DNA from: Pseudomonadota bacterium
Lineage (GTDB): Bacteria > Pseudomonadota > Gammaproteobacteria > Steroidobacterales > Steroidobacteraceae
Direction: 5' to 3'
Assembly: GCA_016720075.1 (NCBI GenBank)
Contig: JADJXW010000021.1
Location: 1-64,000 of the forward strand
Length of the DNA: 64,000 nt
Shown here: piece by piece, positions 25,317 through 33,707 of the stretch
Numbering within the stretch: position 1 is the first letter of the stretch
How the letters are laid out: every line of letters starts with the position of its first letter
Made by a program: the position numbers and the translations under genes
Notes under the pieces: model-generated
What the model saw: the letters and a program-made list of their open reading frames with translations, nothing else
The model's database searches: none
Told to the model about the DNA's origin: nothing

Positions 25317-25658
25317 ATGACCACCGCCGACATTGCAGATCTGCCCGTGGCCGAAAAGCTGCTGCTCATGGAGCGGCGGCTGCGCTGCTCAGCCGGCGGC
25401 CGCCGGCCGTACGCAGCGCCTGCGCCGCCTGGACCCGGCAATGGACCACTTCACCTGGGCGGGGCCAAGGGCGCATTCGCTCCCGACAAGGGGCTGCGAG
25501 CGGACTGCCAGGGTCGGCGGGCCGACCTCCTGGAAGTACGTGTTCTCACAGGCGGCAACAGGCCGGCGTTGCGCGACCTCTTTCCTCGACAGCCTTTACG
25601 CAAGACATTGACGCATTGGCCTTGTATGGCGCGCTCTGGGGGCCTTTACGACTGGTGA
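25317..25658 (+). pseudogene. Remnant of a toxin-antitoxin 'addiction module component' antitoxin gene
   Basis: ATG 25317 has a strong GGAGG site. The first 20 residues (MTTADIADLPVAEKLLLMER) match the start of the TIGR02574-type antitoxin family. The expected continuation (LWD-x-L-C...) is absent and the rest of the 113-codon frame looks like out-of-frame DNA, so an indel at about 25375 is likely. No intact RelE/ParE-type toxin follows. From 25659 to 25777 I see no gene or clear element. Confidence 0.4.
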
Positions 25659-25777
25659 CTTGGCCCGACTGGCGGTGCTGGACTGCCAAACCCCTCCACA
25701 CGGAGCGCGTCAGTGGGTTCGCCAAAGAACCACGAAGCCCTACTAAGGATGTAGCTAGGCTGCGCGCGCGACGCTCA

Positions 25778-26272
25778 TCACCCCCCGCGACAGGACGCGG
25801 GCACGTATTTCTGATCCACGCTCGTGCGATTTTCGCCGACCGCCTCCATTCCCTTCGGAATCGAGCGCAATCCGCAGCGCCAGGACATCGGACTCGCGGG
25901 GCTTCCGGTCACGACCAGCGGCTGCAGCGTCAATGTCTGGCTGGCGATCATGCTGTTTGCGTTGTTGCCAAACTGGATGTGCAGCGCGCCATCGCGAACC
26001 TCGATGCCTGTGACGTAGTTGCCGATCAGAAACTGCGCCTCCGGCACTCCAGCCTCTGCATTGTTGCGCGGCATTCGCCCGCGATCCTTGCGAAACTCCT
26101 GGATGGACCCCTTGAGCTCGCTCGCAAGGGAGAAGGCCTCCGTGACCTGGGCGCGAATGGTGTAGTCCTGGTATGCCGGAATCGCGATGGACGCGAGAAT
26201 TCCTATGATCGCTACGACGATCATGAGCTCGATGAGCGTGAATCCCGATGGTTGCCTGGTCTGCGGTCTCAT
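25778..26272 (-). CDS. Type IV pilin (PilA-like)
   Basis: The 164-residue prepilin has a 9-residue leader ending SG and the cleavage/assembly motif FTLIELMIVVAIIGILASIA with Glu5. The C-terminus carries the disulfide-type cysteines: SWRCGLRSIPKG and VPASCRGG. The ATG at 26272 overlaps the stop of the GspF-like gene (ATGA). It is the third gene of a small cassette that lacks pilus ATPases and secretin, so assembly probably depends on machinery encoded elsewhere. Confidence 0.92.
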   Translation of the reverse strand: MRPQTRQPSGFTLIELMIVVAIIGILASIAIPAYQDYTIRAQVTEAFSLASELKGSIQEFRKDRGRMPRNNAEAGVPEAQFLIGNYVTGIEVRDGALHIQFGNNANSMIASQTLTLQPLVVTGSPASPMSWRCGLRSIPKGMEAVGENRTSVDQKYVPASCRGG

Positions 26273-27216
26273 GCGAGCACTCCGATTTGAAAAACTGGCA
26301 GGTACATCGCCACTACAAACAGCCCAATGCCCGCGTATACGAGCGCCCGCAATCCCGTGGCCAGCACGCGACGAGTTCGATGCAGCGACTCGATGAGATC
26401 TTCTTCTGCGAACTCGATCTGCGCGCGCATTTCGTCTTCCAGGACACCGACCCTGGAGGCGCCCGCGAGCGACATGACCGCAAGACTCCCGGCGTCCAAC
26501 CCTCCGATGCGCTCCGTCACCGCGCCGCGGGCCGTGGGTAGATCGATGCTGCCGGCGATCAGGGCGTCCAGCCACTGCAGGCGGACAAGCGCCGCATGCC
26601 GCTCGACGACTTCACTCAGGAACGGCAGTCGTGCCCAGCGGATGTCGAGTGGCCGCGATTCGTACAGCCCTTCGCGCAGGCGAAGCGCGAATCGCCACGA
26701 CAGGAATACCAGTGAAGCAAACGCCAGCACCAGCACCCACGGAACCCAGGGCAGCCTGAACAACCCGGACGTCAGGACCGGCAACGAGCCACCGAATCCC
26801 GTGAAAATACTGTCGATCTGCGGGAACACGAATACGCCATAGAGAAGCACGACGCAGGCAAGCACCAGAACCAGAACGGCGAGATATGCCCCCAGGTCGA
26901 TGAGGCCCATGAAGAACCCGCTGATGGACCGCCGCGTCGCTTCGCGATGCAGGCGGTACCGCGCAAATGCCCGCACGACGTCCCCACCATGGGCTCTTGC
27001 CAGGTCGGTTACCTCCGCCGCCCGCTCCGACGGCACGCGGGAGCCGGACAAATCGCCGACCAGCTGGTCAACTTCGGCATGGAACGACGCGTCCAGCGCC
27101 TGCTTGACGTTTGCGGCATGTTGTTCGATCGGCGCCGAGCCGTCGCGTGCAGCGATGAGTCGCTCGACCGTCTCACGCCTGCGTTGCGCCGCGCGGCTCA
27201 CGAAGTGCCTCTGCAT
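26269..27216 (-). CDS. GspF/PilC-like inner-membrane platform protein
   Basis: From ATG 27216 the protein has 315 residues, shorter than usual PilC (about 400). Two GspF-type halves are recognisable: the first leads into VFVFPQIDSIFTGFGGSLPV and LTSGLF, the second ends in MYLPVFQIGVL, both hallmark segments. Three membrane segments are visible. The gene overlaps both pilin genes. It probably serves as a dedicated platform for these two pilins. The reduced N-terminal domain is unusual. Confidence 0.83.
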   Translation of the reverse strand: MQRHFVSRAAQRRRETVERLIAARDGSAPIEQHAANVKQALDASFHAEVDQLVGDLSGSRVPSERAAEVTDLARAHGGDVVRAFARYRLHREATRRSISGFFMGLIDLGAYLAVLVLVLACVVLLYGVFVFPQIDSIFTGFGGSLPVLTSGLFRLPWVPWVLVLAFASLVFLSWRFALRLREGLYESRPLDIRWARLPFLSEVVERHAALVRLQWLDALIAGSIDLPTARGAVTERIGGLDAGSLAVMSLAGASRVGVLEDEMRAQIEFAEEDLIESLHRTRRVLATGLRALVYAGIGLFVVAMYLPVFQIGVLA

Positions 27217-27764
27217 GGACTTGGCAGCTTCGCGTCGACGAGCGAAGTGCGATCTGCCCCGACGCGCACGAATCCACGGGGCACCAGGGCCCGGCCACAA
27301 AGCCAAAGCATTGTCGCGGGAGATTCCCCGGGACCAAAGGCTGCCCGAAATGCAATGGTTGGCTGTGGCGCTGGCGCCTTGAGGGTAAACACGATCATTC
27401 CGTCGGTTGCGCGTTGATCGACACGGCTTATGAACCTGCCGAGGTCGCTGGGATCCTTGATGGACCGCCCGTTCGACTGGCGCAGCGTATTGCCCTTCGT
27501 GATGGCCTCGGATCCCGATGCTGGAATTTCACCGTGAATGGCCCACTGCTCGGACCAGTCGATCCTATGGGGTGTAGACATCAACAGGGTTTCGGTGGCG
27601 GCAAAATGATCGATGGAGGTTCGCGCCGGGTTGAGCGCAAGCGCAATCAGGCCACCAAGCAGCGCCAGGACTGCAATTCCCTCGCCGAGGGAGAATCCAG
27701 ACACCAGCAAAGTCGCGTCGTACTCGTCCCGACTCCACTTTTCACGCCAATGCCTGTGACGCAT
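27198..27764 (-). CDS. Divergent type IV pilin-like protein
   Basis: From ATG 27764 the product has 188 residues. A long 23-residue leader ending VSG precedes a pilin-like helix FSLGEGIAVLALLGGLIALA. It keeps Glu at position 5 but lacks most of the usual pilin consensus. The C-terminus aligns with that of the neighbouring pilin: LWLCGRALVPRGFVRVGADR and LPSPCRG versus WRCGLRSIPKGMEAVGENR and VPASCRG. Hence it is probably a minor or regulatory pilin. It overlaps the platform gene by 19 bp and heads the cassette. Confidence 0.72.
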   Translation of the reverse strand: MRHRHWREKWSRDEYDATLLVSGFSLGEGIAVLALLGGLIALALNPARTSIDHFAATETLLMSTPHRIDWSEQWAIHGEIPASGSEAITKGNTLRQSNGRSIKDPSDLGRFISRVDQRATDGMIVFTLKAPAPQPTIAFRAAFGPGESPATMLWLCGRALVPRGFVRVGADRTSLVDAKLPSPCRGTS

Positions 27765-27941
27765 GCGAGTTCCTGGAGGTTGCCTGACACCTGCAGCATA
27801 CCAGCGCGAGCTGTGCCGGTGGCGCAACAGAGTGTCGCCCTGAACGGATCGAAGGTCGGGCCTTGGACATCCCTCTGAGCTTGTAGAGAATCCGGCTCCG
27901 TCCTGAATAGAATCCCGTTGAATCGACAAGAGAGGGGCGAC

Positions 27942-28607
27942 ATGAAAACGACAATGTCTGGAATGCTGCCGGCAGGAATCTTGTTGCTGGCGGTGTGCTC
28001 CGTGGTCGGTGCCGCCCAGTTGAGGGAAGCCATTGCATCTCCACGCAGCCTGCCGACGGACACGTTGCCGCCCTTCGGCATGCTCGACGACTCCGGCAAG
28101 CTGATTCCCGTTCCGGATCCGAAAGGCCTGGCGGCCTTCGCTGCACCGAAGCCTGCAGGCGCGCCTGAAATAGCCAAGGCACCGGCACCCAAACCACTAT
28201 CGCTCGAACTGGCAACTGAAGCCGTACGAGCCACGCTGGAAACCTGCTCGAAGCTGGGATTCCCGATCGCCGCTGCGGTTGTCGATGCGCAAGGCAAGCC
28301 TGTGGTCATGATGGCCGACCCGGCCACTGACGGCAGTGTCTACGTTGCCGCGCGCAAGGCGTCCGCGGCCATCGAATATCGGGTTCCGAGCTCGAAGGTC
28401 GGCGCCACGATCCAGGGCAACCCGGACATGCTCGCGCGCATGACGCCAGTCATGTTCATCGCGGGCGGCGCGGTGCCCGTGTGGCGCGGCAACGACCTCA
28501 TCGGCGCCATCGCTGCCAGCGGGGCCAAGGGCCAGGGCCCGATCGGCACGCAGGATGAGGCTTGCGCCAAGGCGGGCCTCGACAGCATCGCCGCCCGCCT
28601 TCGCTGA
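27942..28607 (+). CDS. Exported GlcG/HbpS-family (heme-binding-like) protein
   Basis: ATG 27942 follows AGAGGGG. The 221-residue protein has a signal peptide (MLPAGILLLAVCSVVGAAQ), an Ala/Pro-rich linker, and a C-terminal HbpS/GlcG domain: LATEAVRATLETCSKLGFPI, AAAVVDAQGKPVVMM, ARKASAAIEYRVPSS, PVWRGNDLIGAIAASGAKGQ. Family members bind heme or corrinoids. Divergent from the pilin cassette across 177 bp, which should contain both promoters. Confidence 0.85.
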   Translation: MKTTMSGMLPAGILLLAVCSVVGAAQLREAIASPRSLPTDTLPPFGMLDDSGKLIPVPDPKGLAAFAAPKPAGAPEIAKAPAPKPLSLELATEAVRATLETCSKLGFPIAAAVVDAQGKPVVMMADPATDGSVYVAARKASAAIEYRVPSSKVGATIQGNPDMLARMTPVMFIAGGAVPVWRGNDLIGAIAASGAKGQGPIGTQDEACAKAGLDSIAARLR

Positions 28608-28695
28608 CGCCCCTAGCGGCGGCGTGTGACGCCTGTCGCAGCATCGGACATGCGCGCCTTAGTTCCCCGGCCCTGCGGCCGATCCTCTGGGAATT

Positions 28696-31182
28696 ATGGC
28701 AACCAGCGCCGAACCCAGACCCGACACCGACGCCGACCTGAACCGCCGGCTGCAGCGGCTCGGTCTCACCGGCCAGGAGGAATCCTGGATCGACCGGTAC
28801 GTGCTGTGCAATCACATGGTCGACCCGGCTTCGGCCATGCCGCGCCAGAAGTTCGAGGCCACCGCCCGCTTCATCCGCGACCTGGTCGCGCATCGCTGGG
28901 AGCGCACGCGGCTGGCGCGCGCCGAGGTGAACCCGAAGCGGGTGCACTATCTCTCGCTGGAATTCCTGCTCGGCCGGACGCTGCGCAACAACATGATGAA
29001 CCTCGCGGCCGAACCGGCCGTGCGGCAGGCGATGCAGCGCGAGGGATGGAATCTCGACGCGCTGATCGAAGAGGAGCCCGACGCGGGACTTGGCAACGGC
29101 GGCCTCGGGCGCCTGGCGGCCTGCTTCATCGATTCGCTCGCCACGCTGCAGTACCCCGCGATCGGCTATGGACTGCGCTACGAGTACGGGATCTTCCAGC
29201 AGTCCATCGAGAACGGCTGGCAGCATGAGCGGCCCGACAACTGGCTGCGCAACGTCGACCCCTGGGAGATCAAGCGCCCCAACCGCGTCTATGTGGTGCC
29301 GCTGAACAGCCGGTTCGAACTGGCGGGCACCGGCATCGCGCTGCAGCGCGACTGCCCCTCGCATCTGCTGGGCATCGCCTATGACCGCCCAGTGGTCGGC
29401 TACGGCGCGCAGTGCATCAACACGCTGCGGCTGTGGGGCGCCGCCGCGCCGAACTCGCTGGATTTCGCTGAATTCTCGCAGGGCGGGTTTGCCGGCGCCG
29501 TGCTGCAGAGCGTGGCCGCTGAATCACTGACCCGCGTGCTGTATCCGGATGATTCAACGCTGGCAGGCCGCGCGCTGCGCTTCCTGCAGCAGTACTTCCT
29601 CGTCAGCTGCTCGCTGCAGGACATCATCTCCCGCTTCCGCCGCCAGGGCCTGGAGTGGTCCAGCCTGCCGGAGCACGTCGCCATCCAGATGAACGACACG
29701 CACCCGGCGCTGTCGGTGGCGGAGCTGATGCGGCTGCTGCTGGATCAGGCGGGCCTGCCATGGGATGAGGCCTGGAGCCTCACTGTTCGAACGCTGGCCT
29801 ACACCAACCACACGCTGCTGCCCGAAGCGCTGGAGCGCTGGCCGGTGGAACTGTTCGAAGTGCTGATCCCGCGCCACCTGGAGATCATCTACGAGATCAA
29901 CCATCGGCACCTGGATCAGGTGCGCTACGCCTTCCCCGGCGATGAAGCGCGGCTGCAGCGCATGAGCCTGATCGAGGAAGGCCCGGTGCGAAAGGTGCGG
30001 ATGGCCAACCTGGCCGTGGTGGGCTCACACAGCACCAACGGCGTCGCCGCCATCCACACCGAACTGCTCAAGACGCGCGTGCTGCGCGACTTCAACGAGA
30101 TGTTCCCGCGGCGCTTCAACAACAAGACCAACGGCGTGACGCCGCGGCGCTGGCTGCAACAGGCCAATCCGCATCTCTCGGGATTGATCACGCGGACCAT
30201 CGGTCCGGGGTGGATCAACAACCTGGCCGAACTGCGCGACCTGCTGCACTTCGTCGACGATGCCGCCTTCAGCGAGGAGTTCCGCGCCGCCAAGCGTGCC
30301 GCGAAGCTGGCCTTCGCGGGCTGGCTGAAGTCGACCACGGGGCAGGTCATCAACCCGGACGCGATCTTCGACGGGCATGTAAAGCGCATCCATGAATACA
30401 AGCGGCAGCTGCTGAACGCGCTGCACATCGTGATTCTCTACAACCGGCTGCGACTGCAGCCCGAGCTGCAGATGATTCCGCGGGTGTTCCTGTTCGCCGG
30501 CAAGGCGGCGCCGGCCTATCACCTGGCCAAGCTCATCATCAAGCTCATCAACAGCATCGCCGCCACCGTCAATGCCGATCCCCTGGTGCGCGGCCGGCTC
30601 ACGGTGCTGTTCCTGCCGGAGTACAACGTCAGCATGGCCGAACGGCTGATTCCGGCCTGCGATGTGTCGGAGCAGATTTCGACGGCCGGGTATGAGGCCA
30701 GCGGCACCGGCAACATGAAGTTTATGATGAATGGCGCGCTGACCATCGGCACGCGCGACGGCGCGACCATCGAGATGGCCGAAGAGGCGGGCGAGGAAAA
30801 CTTCTTCCTGTTTGGCCTGACGGCGCAGCAGGTGGCCGACAGCGCCGGGTGGTACGACCCGAACTGGCACTACGAAAACGATCCGGAAACGCGCGCCGCG
30901 CTCGACCTGATCTTCAGCAACCACTTCAGCGCCAGCGAGCCGGATGTCTTCGCGCCTATCCGCGATGCGCTGCTGCGCGACGGCGATCATTTCCGCCACC
31001 TGGCGGACCTGACCGACTACGCCCGCGCGCACCTGGAGGTGGCGGGCCTCTACGCCGACCCCATGGCCTGGACGCGCAAGGCGATCATCAACGTGGCCTG
31101 CTCGGGAAAGTTCTCGAGTGATCGCACCATCGTCGAATACGCCGAGCGCATCTGGGGCCTGAAGCCCTCGCCGATCGGCTGA
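28696..31182 (+). CDS. glgP: Glycogen/maltodextrin phosphorylase
   Basis: The 828-residue enzyme releases glucose-1-phosphate from alpha-1,4-glucans using PLP. Motifs include EEEPDAGLGNGGLGRLAACF and ATLQYPAIGYGLRYEYGIF, then NDTHPALSVAELMRLL. The PLP-lysine motif EASGTGNMKFMMNGALTIGT has the lysine at about residue 675. No other glycogen gene is nearby. It converges with the regulator gene 25 bp away. Confidence 0.97.
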   Translation: MATSAEPRPDTDADLNRRLQRLGLTGQEESWIDRYVLCNHMVDPASAMPRQKFEATARFIRDLVAHRWERTRLARAEVNPKRVHYLSLEFLLGRTLRNNMMNLAAEPAVRQAMQREGWNLDALIEEEPDAGLGNGGLGRLAACFIDSLATLQYPAIGYGLRYEYGIFQQSIENGWQHERPDNWLRNVDPWEIKRPNRVYVVPLNSRFELAGTGIALQRDCPSHLLGIAYDRPVVGYGAQCINTLRLWGAAAPNSLDFAEFSQGGFAGAVLQSVAAESLTRVLYPDDSTLAGRALRFLQQYFLVSCSLQDIISRFRRQGLEWSSLPEHVAIQMNDTHPALSVAELMRLLLDQAGLPWDEAWSLTVRTLAYTNHTLLPEALERWPVELFEVLIPRHLEIIYEINHRHLDQVRYAFPGDEARLQRMSLIEEGPVRKVRMANLAVVGSHSTNGVAAIHTELLKTRVLRDFNEMFPRRFNNKTNGVTPRRWLQQANPHLSGLITRTIGPGWINNLAELRDLLHFVDDAAFSEEFRAAKRAAKLAFAGWLKSTTGQVINPDAIFDGHVKRIHEYKRQLLNALHIVILYNRLRLQPELQMIPRVFLFAGKAAPAYHLAKLIIKLINSIAATVNADPLVRGRLTVLFLPEYNVSMAERLIPACDVSEQISTAGYEASGTGNMKFMMNGALTIGTRDGATIEMAEEAGEENFFLFGLTAQQVADSAGWYDPNWHYENDPETRAALDLIFSNHFSASEPDVFAPIRDALLRDGDHFRHLADLTDYARAHLEVAGLYADPMAWTRKAIINVACSGKFSSDRTIVEYAERIWGLKPSPIG

Positions 31183-31207
31183 CAGCGCCTGACGTTCCCG
31201 CGACGTC

Positions 31208-32848
31208 CTACTTGAGCCTCGCCATCATGGCCTGGAAGCGCGGATCGCCGCGCAGCGGGTCGTAATCCGGATCGTGCTCGATCCAGTCGCGCTTGCCGCA
31301 GCCAAGACCCAGCGCGCGTTCGAGCAGCGTGATCGCCTGTTCATTCTCCCCCGCCTTGGTGTGCAGGCAGGCAGCGTTGAACAGCGCGCTGAGATCCTCC
31401 GGATCTATCTCGAGCGCGCGCTGCATCCAGGCCCTCGCCCGCTCCATGTCGCCGGCCTCCTGCAGGGCTCCTGACCCCAGCGACAGCGTGCGGATCTCGC
31501 GCGGATTCAACGCCAGGATGCGTTCGGCCCGCCGCAGGCTTTCGAGGTTCGCGAGGCGGGCCTCTTCATTGCGCCCCAGCATGCGAAGCGACTGGCTGTG
31601 CAGGAATGCGCTCTGGAAATCATCGGGCCGCACCGTGGCCGCGCTGCCGAACAGTCGCGCGGAGCGCTCGACCTGTCCTCGCGCGAAACAGGAGCGCGCA
31701 AACAGGTAGTGCGCGTCGAAGAGCTGCGGATTGATGCTGATCGCGGCCTCGAAATGCCGTTCGGCCGCGTCGAACTCGCGCCGCAGCGACAGAGTGAATC
31801 CGCGCGCGACATGCGCGTCGGCCAGCTCCGGGTCGAGTTCCATGGCGATGCGACTGGCGCGCTCGGCCTCGTCTAGATCCCCGGCGCTCGATCCCCACCA
31901 CTCGAAGCGCTGCGCATGCATCATGGCAAGTCCGGCCCATGCCGGGGCGTATTCCGGGTCGATCTCGATGGCATGGCGAAACATCTCGCGCGAGTGCTCG
32001 AGCGCGGGCCGGGTCAGGCGATGCAGGCTCTGGCGGCCGCGCAGGAAGTATTCGTAGGTATCCGAGGCTGTCTGCGTGCGACGCAGCGCCCGTCGCTCGC
32101 GACCTGACAGATCACCACCGCGCAGCATCGAGGCCACCTGGCCGGCGATCTCGTCCTGCACGGCGAATACGTCGTCCAGGTTGCGGTCGAAGCGCTCGGA
32201 CCACTTGTGGAAGGCGGTCGCCGTATCGATGAGCTGCACGGTGATGCGCAGCCGGTTGCCGGCCTTGCGCACACTGCCTTCCAGCAGGCTGTCGACGCCG
32301 AGCAGCAGCCCAACCTCCTTGACGTCGACGCCCGGTCCGCGGAACTGGAACGAGGCGCTGCGCGACACCACGCGCAAACCCTCCACATGAGTCAGCGCGT
32401 CGATCAGTTCTTCGGCGAGTCCCTCGCAGAAGTAGTCCTGGTCGCGGCCGGGACTCATGTCGGTGAACGGCAGCACCGCGATGGCGGGCCCGGCGGGCCG
32501 GAGCGCTGCAGTTGCCGCATCAACTTCGGGCTGCACCACTGAGAGCGGCGCGGCAAACCGGTAGCCGCGCCGGTGCCGGGTCTCGATGAAGCGGGGCTGC
32601 TTCGCGTCGTCTCCCAGCGCCTTGCGAAGCTCCTGGATGCAGGTCACCAGTGCGTCATCACTGACCACCGTGCCACGCCACACCTGCGCAAAGAGCTCTT
32701 CCTTCGATACCGGTTCACCCGCGCGCTCGAGCAGCGCGCCCAGCAGCATGGCCGCCTTGGGCGTGAGCTTGACCTCGCAACTCCCGACCCACAGGCGGGT
32801 GGATTCGGGTTCGAAGCGGAAGTCGTGGAAGTGAATGGCTCGGTTCAT
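31208..32848 (-). CDS. Winged-helix (OmpR/PhoB-type) regulator with TolB-like and TPR domains
   Basis: This is a 546-residue soluble protein. An N-terminal wHTH (residues about 8-100) contains VKLTPKAAMLLGALLERAGE and VTCIQELRKALGDD, then ETRHRRGYRFAAPL. An FlgO/TolB-N-like segment follows (IAVLPFTDMSPGRDQDYFCE, GLRVVSRSASFQF, GVDSLLEGSVRKAGNRLRIT). TPRs fill the C-terminal half (EIDPEYAPAWAGLAMMHAQ, EIDPEDLSALFNAACLHTKA). CadC-like proteins of this design usually have a membrane helix; none is seen here, so it is probably cytoplasmic. Target unknown; mddA is divergent. Confidence 0.88.
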   Translation of the reverse strand: MNRAIHFHDFRFEPESTRLWVGSCEVKLTPKAAMLLGALLERAGEPVSKEELFAQVWRGTVVSDDALVTCIQELRKALGDDAKQPRFIETRHRRGYRFAAPLSVVQPEVDAATAALRPAGPAIAVLPFTDMSPGRDQDYFCEGLAEELIDALTHVEGLRVVSRSASFQFRGPGVDVKEVGLLLGVDSLLEGSVRKAGNRLRITVQLIDTATAFHKWSERFDRNLDDVFAVQDEIAGQVASMLRGGDLSGRERRALRRTQTASDTYEYFLRGRQSLHRLTRPALEHSREMFRHAIEIDPEYAPAWAGLAMMHAQRFEWWGSSAGDLDEAERASRIAMELDPELADAHVARGFTLSLRREFDAAERHFEAAISINPQLFDAHYLFARSCFARGQVERSARLFGSAATVRPDDFQSAFLHSQSLRMLGRNEEARLANLESLRRAERILALNPREIRTLSLGSGALQEAGDMERARAWMQRALEIDPEDLSALFNAACLHTKAGENEQAITLLERALGLGCGKRDWIEHDPDYDPLRGDPRFQAMMARLK

Positions 32849-32944
32849 ATCCCGGCGAACTCCCGGAACTTCCCCGGGACTCCAACAATGCCTCCGATCC
32901 AGGATGCGCGCACTTCAAAACAACCCCCGCAGGGAGTCAATCAC

Positions 32945-33697
32945 ATGAAACGCGCCTTCGTGCTGCTCTACGGCATGGCCTGCTATGCCGTGTTCTTCGC
33001 CGTGTTCCTGTACGCCATCGGCTTCATCGGCAACTTCGCGGTCCCCAAATCCATGGATTCCCCGCGCGACGTGGCCTTCGGCACGGCGCTCGCGGTCAAC
33101 CTGGGTCTGCTGGCGCTGTTTGCCGTGCAGCATAGCGTGATGGCCCGGCCCGCCTTCAAGCGCTGGTGGACGCGCATCGTGCCGGAGCCCGCCGAACGGA
33201 GCACCTATGTGCTGTTCACGTCGCTGGCGCTTGTCGCGCTGTTCTGGTTCTGGCAACCCATGGGCGGCACGGTCTGGATGATCACCGCCCCCGCCGCCGT
33301 GGCCACCCTGCATGTGACCTATGCGCTCGGCTGGGCCCTTCTGCTGTACTCCACTTTCCTCATCAACCACTTCGACCTGTTCGGGCTGCGCCAGGTGTGG
33401 CTGCATGCGATGGGCAGGCCCTACACCCGCCTCGAGTTCAAGACGCCCTGGCTGTACCAGCAGATGCGCCATCCGCTGTACGTCGGCTGGCTGCTGATCT
33501 TCTGGGCGACGCCGGTCATGACCGTGGCGCACCTGGTATTCGCCGTGATGACCACGGCGTACATACTCGTGGCCATCCAGTTCGAGGAACACGACCTCAT
33601 TGACGCGCATCCCGAGTACGCGGAGTACCGTCGCCGGGTGCCGATGCTGCTGCCGCTCGGCCGGCGCAGCGTCAGGCCTGCGATGAAGCAGGCCTGA
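32945..33697 (+). CDS. mddA: Methanethiol S-methyltransferase (dimethyl sulfide-forming)
   Basis: ATG 32945 follows CAGGGAG. The 250-residue membrane protein has five to six hydrophobic segments and the MddA N-terminus (LLYGMACYAVFFAVFLYAIG then FIGNFAVPKSMDSP). The NnrU/isoprenylcysteine-methyltransferase-like core is present: FAVQHSVMARPAFKRWWT, FKTPWLYQQMRHPLYVGWLL, and FEEHDLIDAHPEYAEYRRRV. MddA methylates methanethiol with SAM to yield dimethyl sulfide. It is divergent from the wHTH-TPR regulator, separated by 96 bp. Confidence 0.9.
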   Translation: MKRAFVLLYGMACYAVFFAVFLYAIGFIGNFAVPKSMDSPRDVAFGTALAVNLGLLALFAVQHSVMARPAFKRWWTRIVPEPAERSTYVLFTSLALVALFWFWQPMGGTVWMITAPAAVATLHVTYALGWALLLYSTFLINHFDLFGLRQVWLHAMGRPYTRLEFKTPWLYQQMRHPLYVGWLLIFWATPVMTVAHLVFAVMTTAYILVAIQFEEHDLIDAHPEYAEYRRRVPMLLPLGRRSVRPAMKQA

Positions 33698-33698
33698 C
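33671..33698. terminator. Bidirectional hairpin between convergent mddA and the M13 peptidase gene
   Basis: GTCAGGCCTGC (33671-33681) and GCAGGCCTGAC (33688-33698) are perfect 11-bp arms around a 6-nt loop. The hairpin covers the mddA stop and lies 10 bp from the stop of the opposing gene. It lacks a T-tract. Confidence 0.5.
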
Positions 33699-33707
33699 GG
33701 CAGTGGG

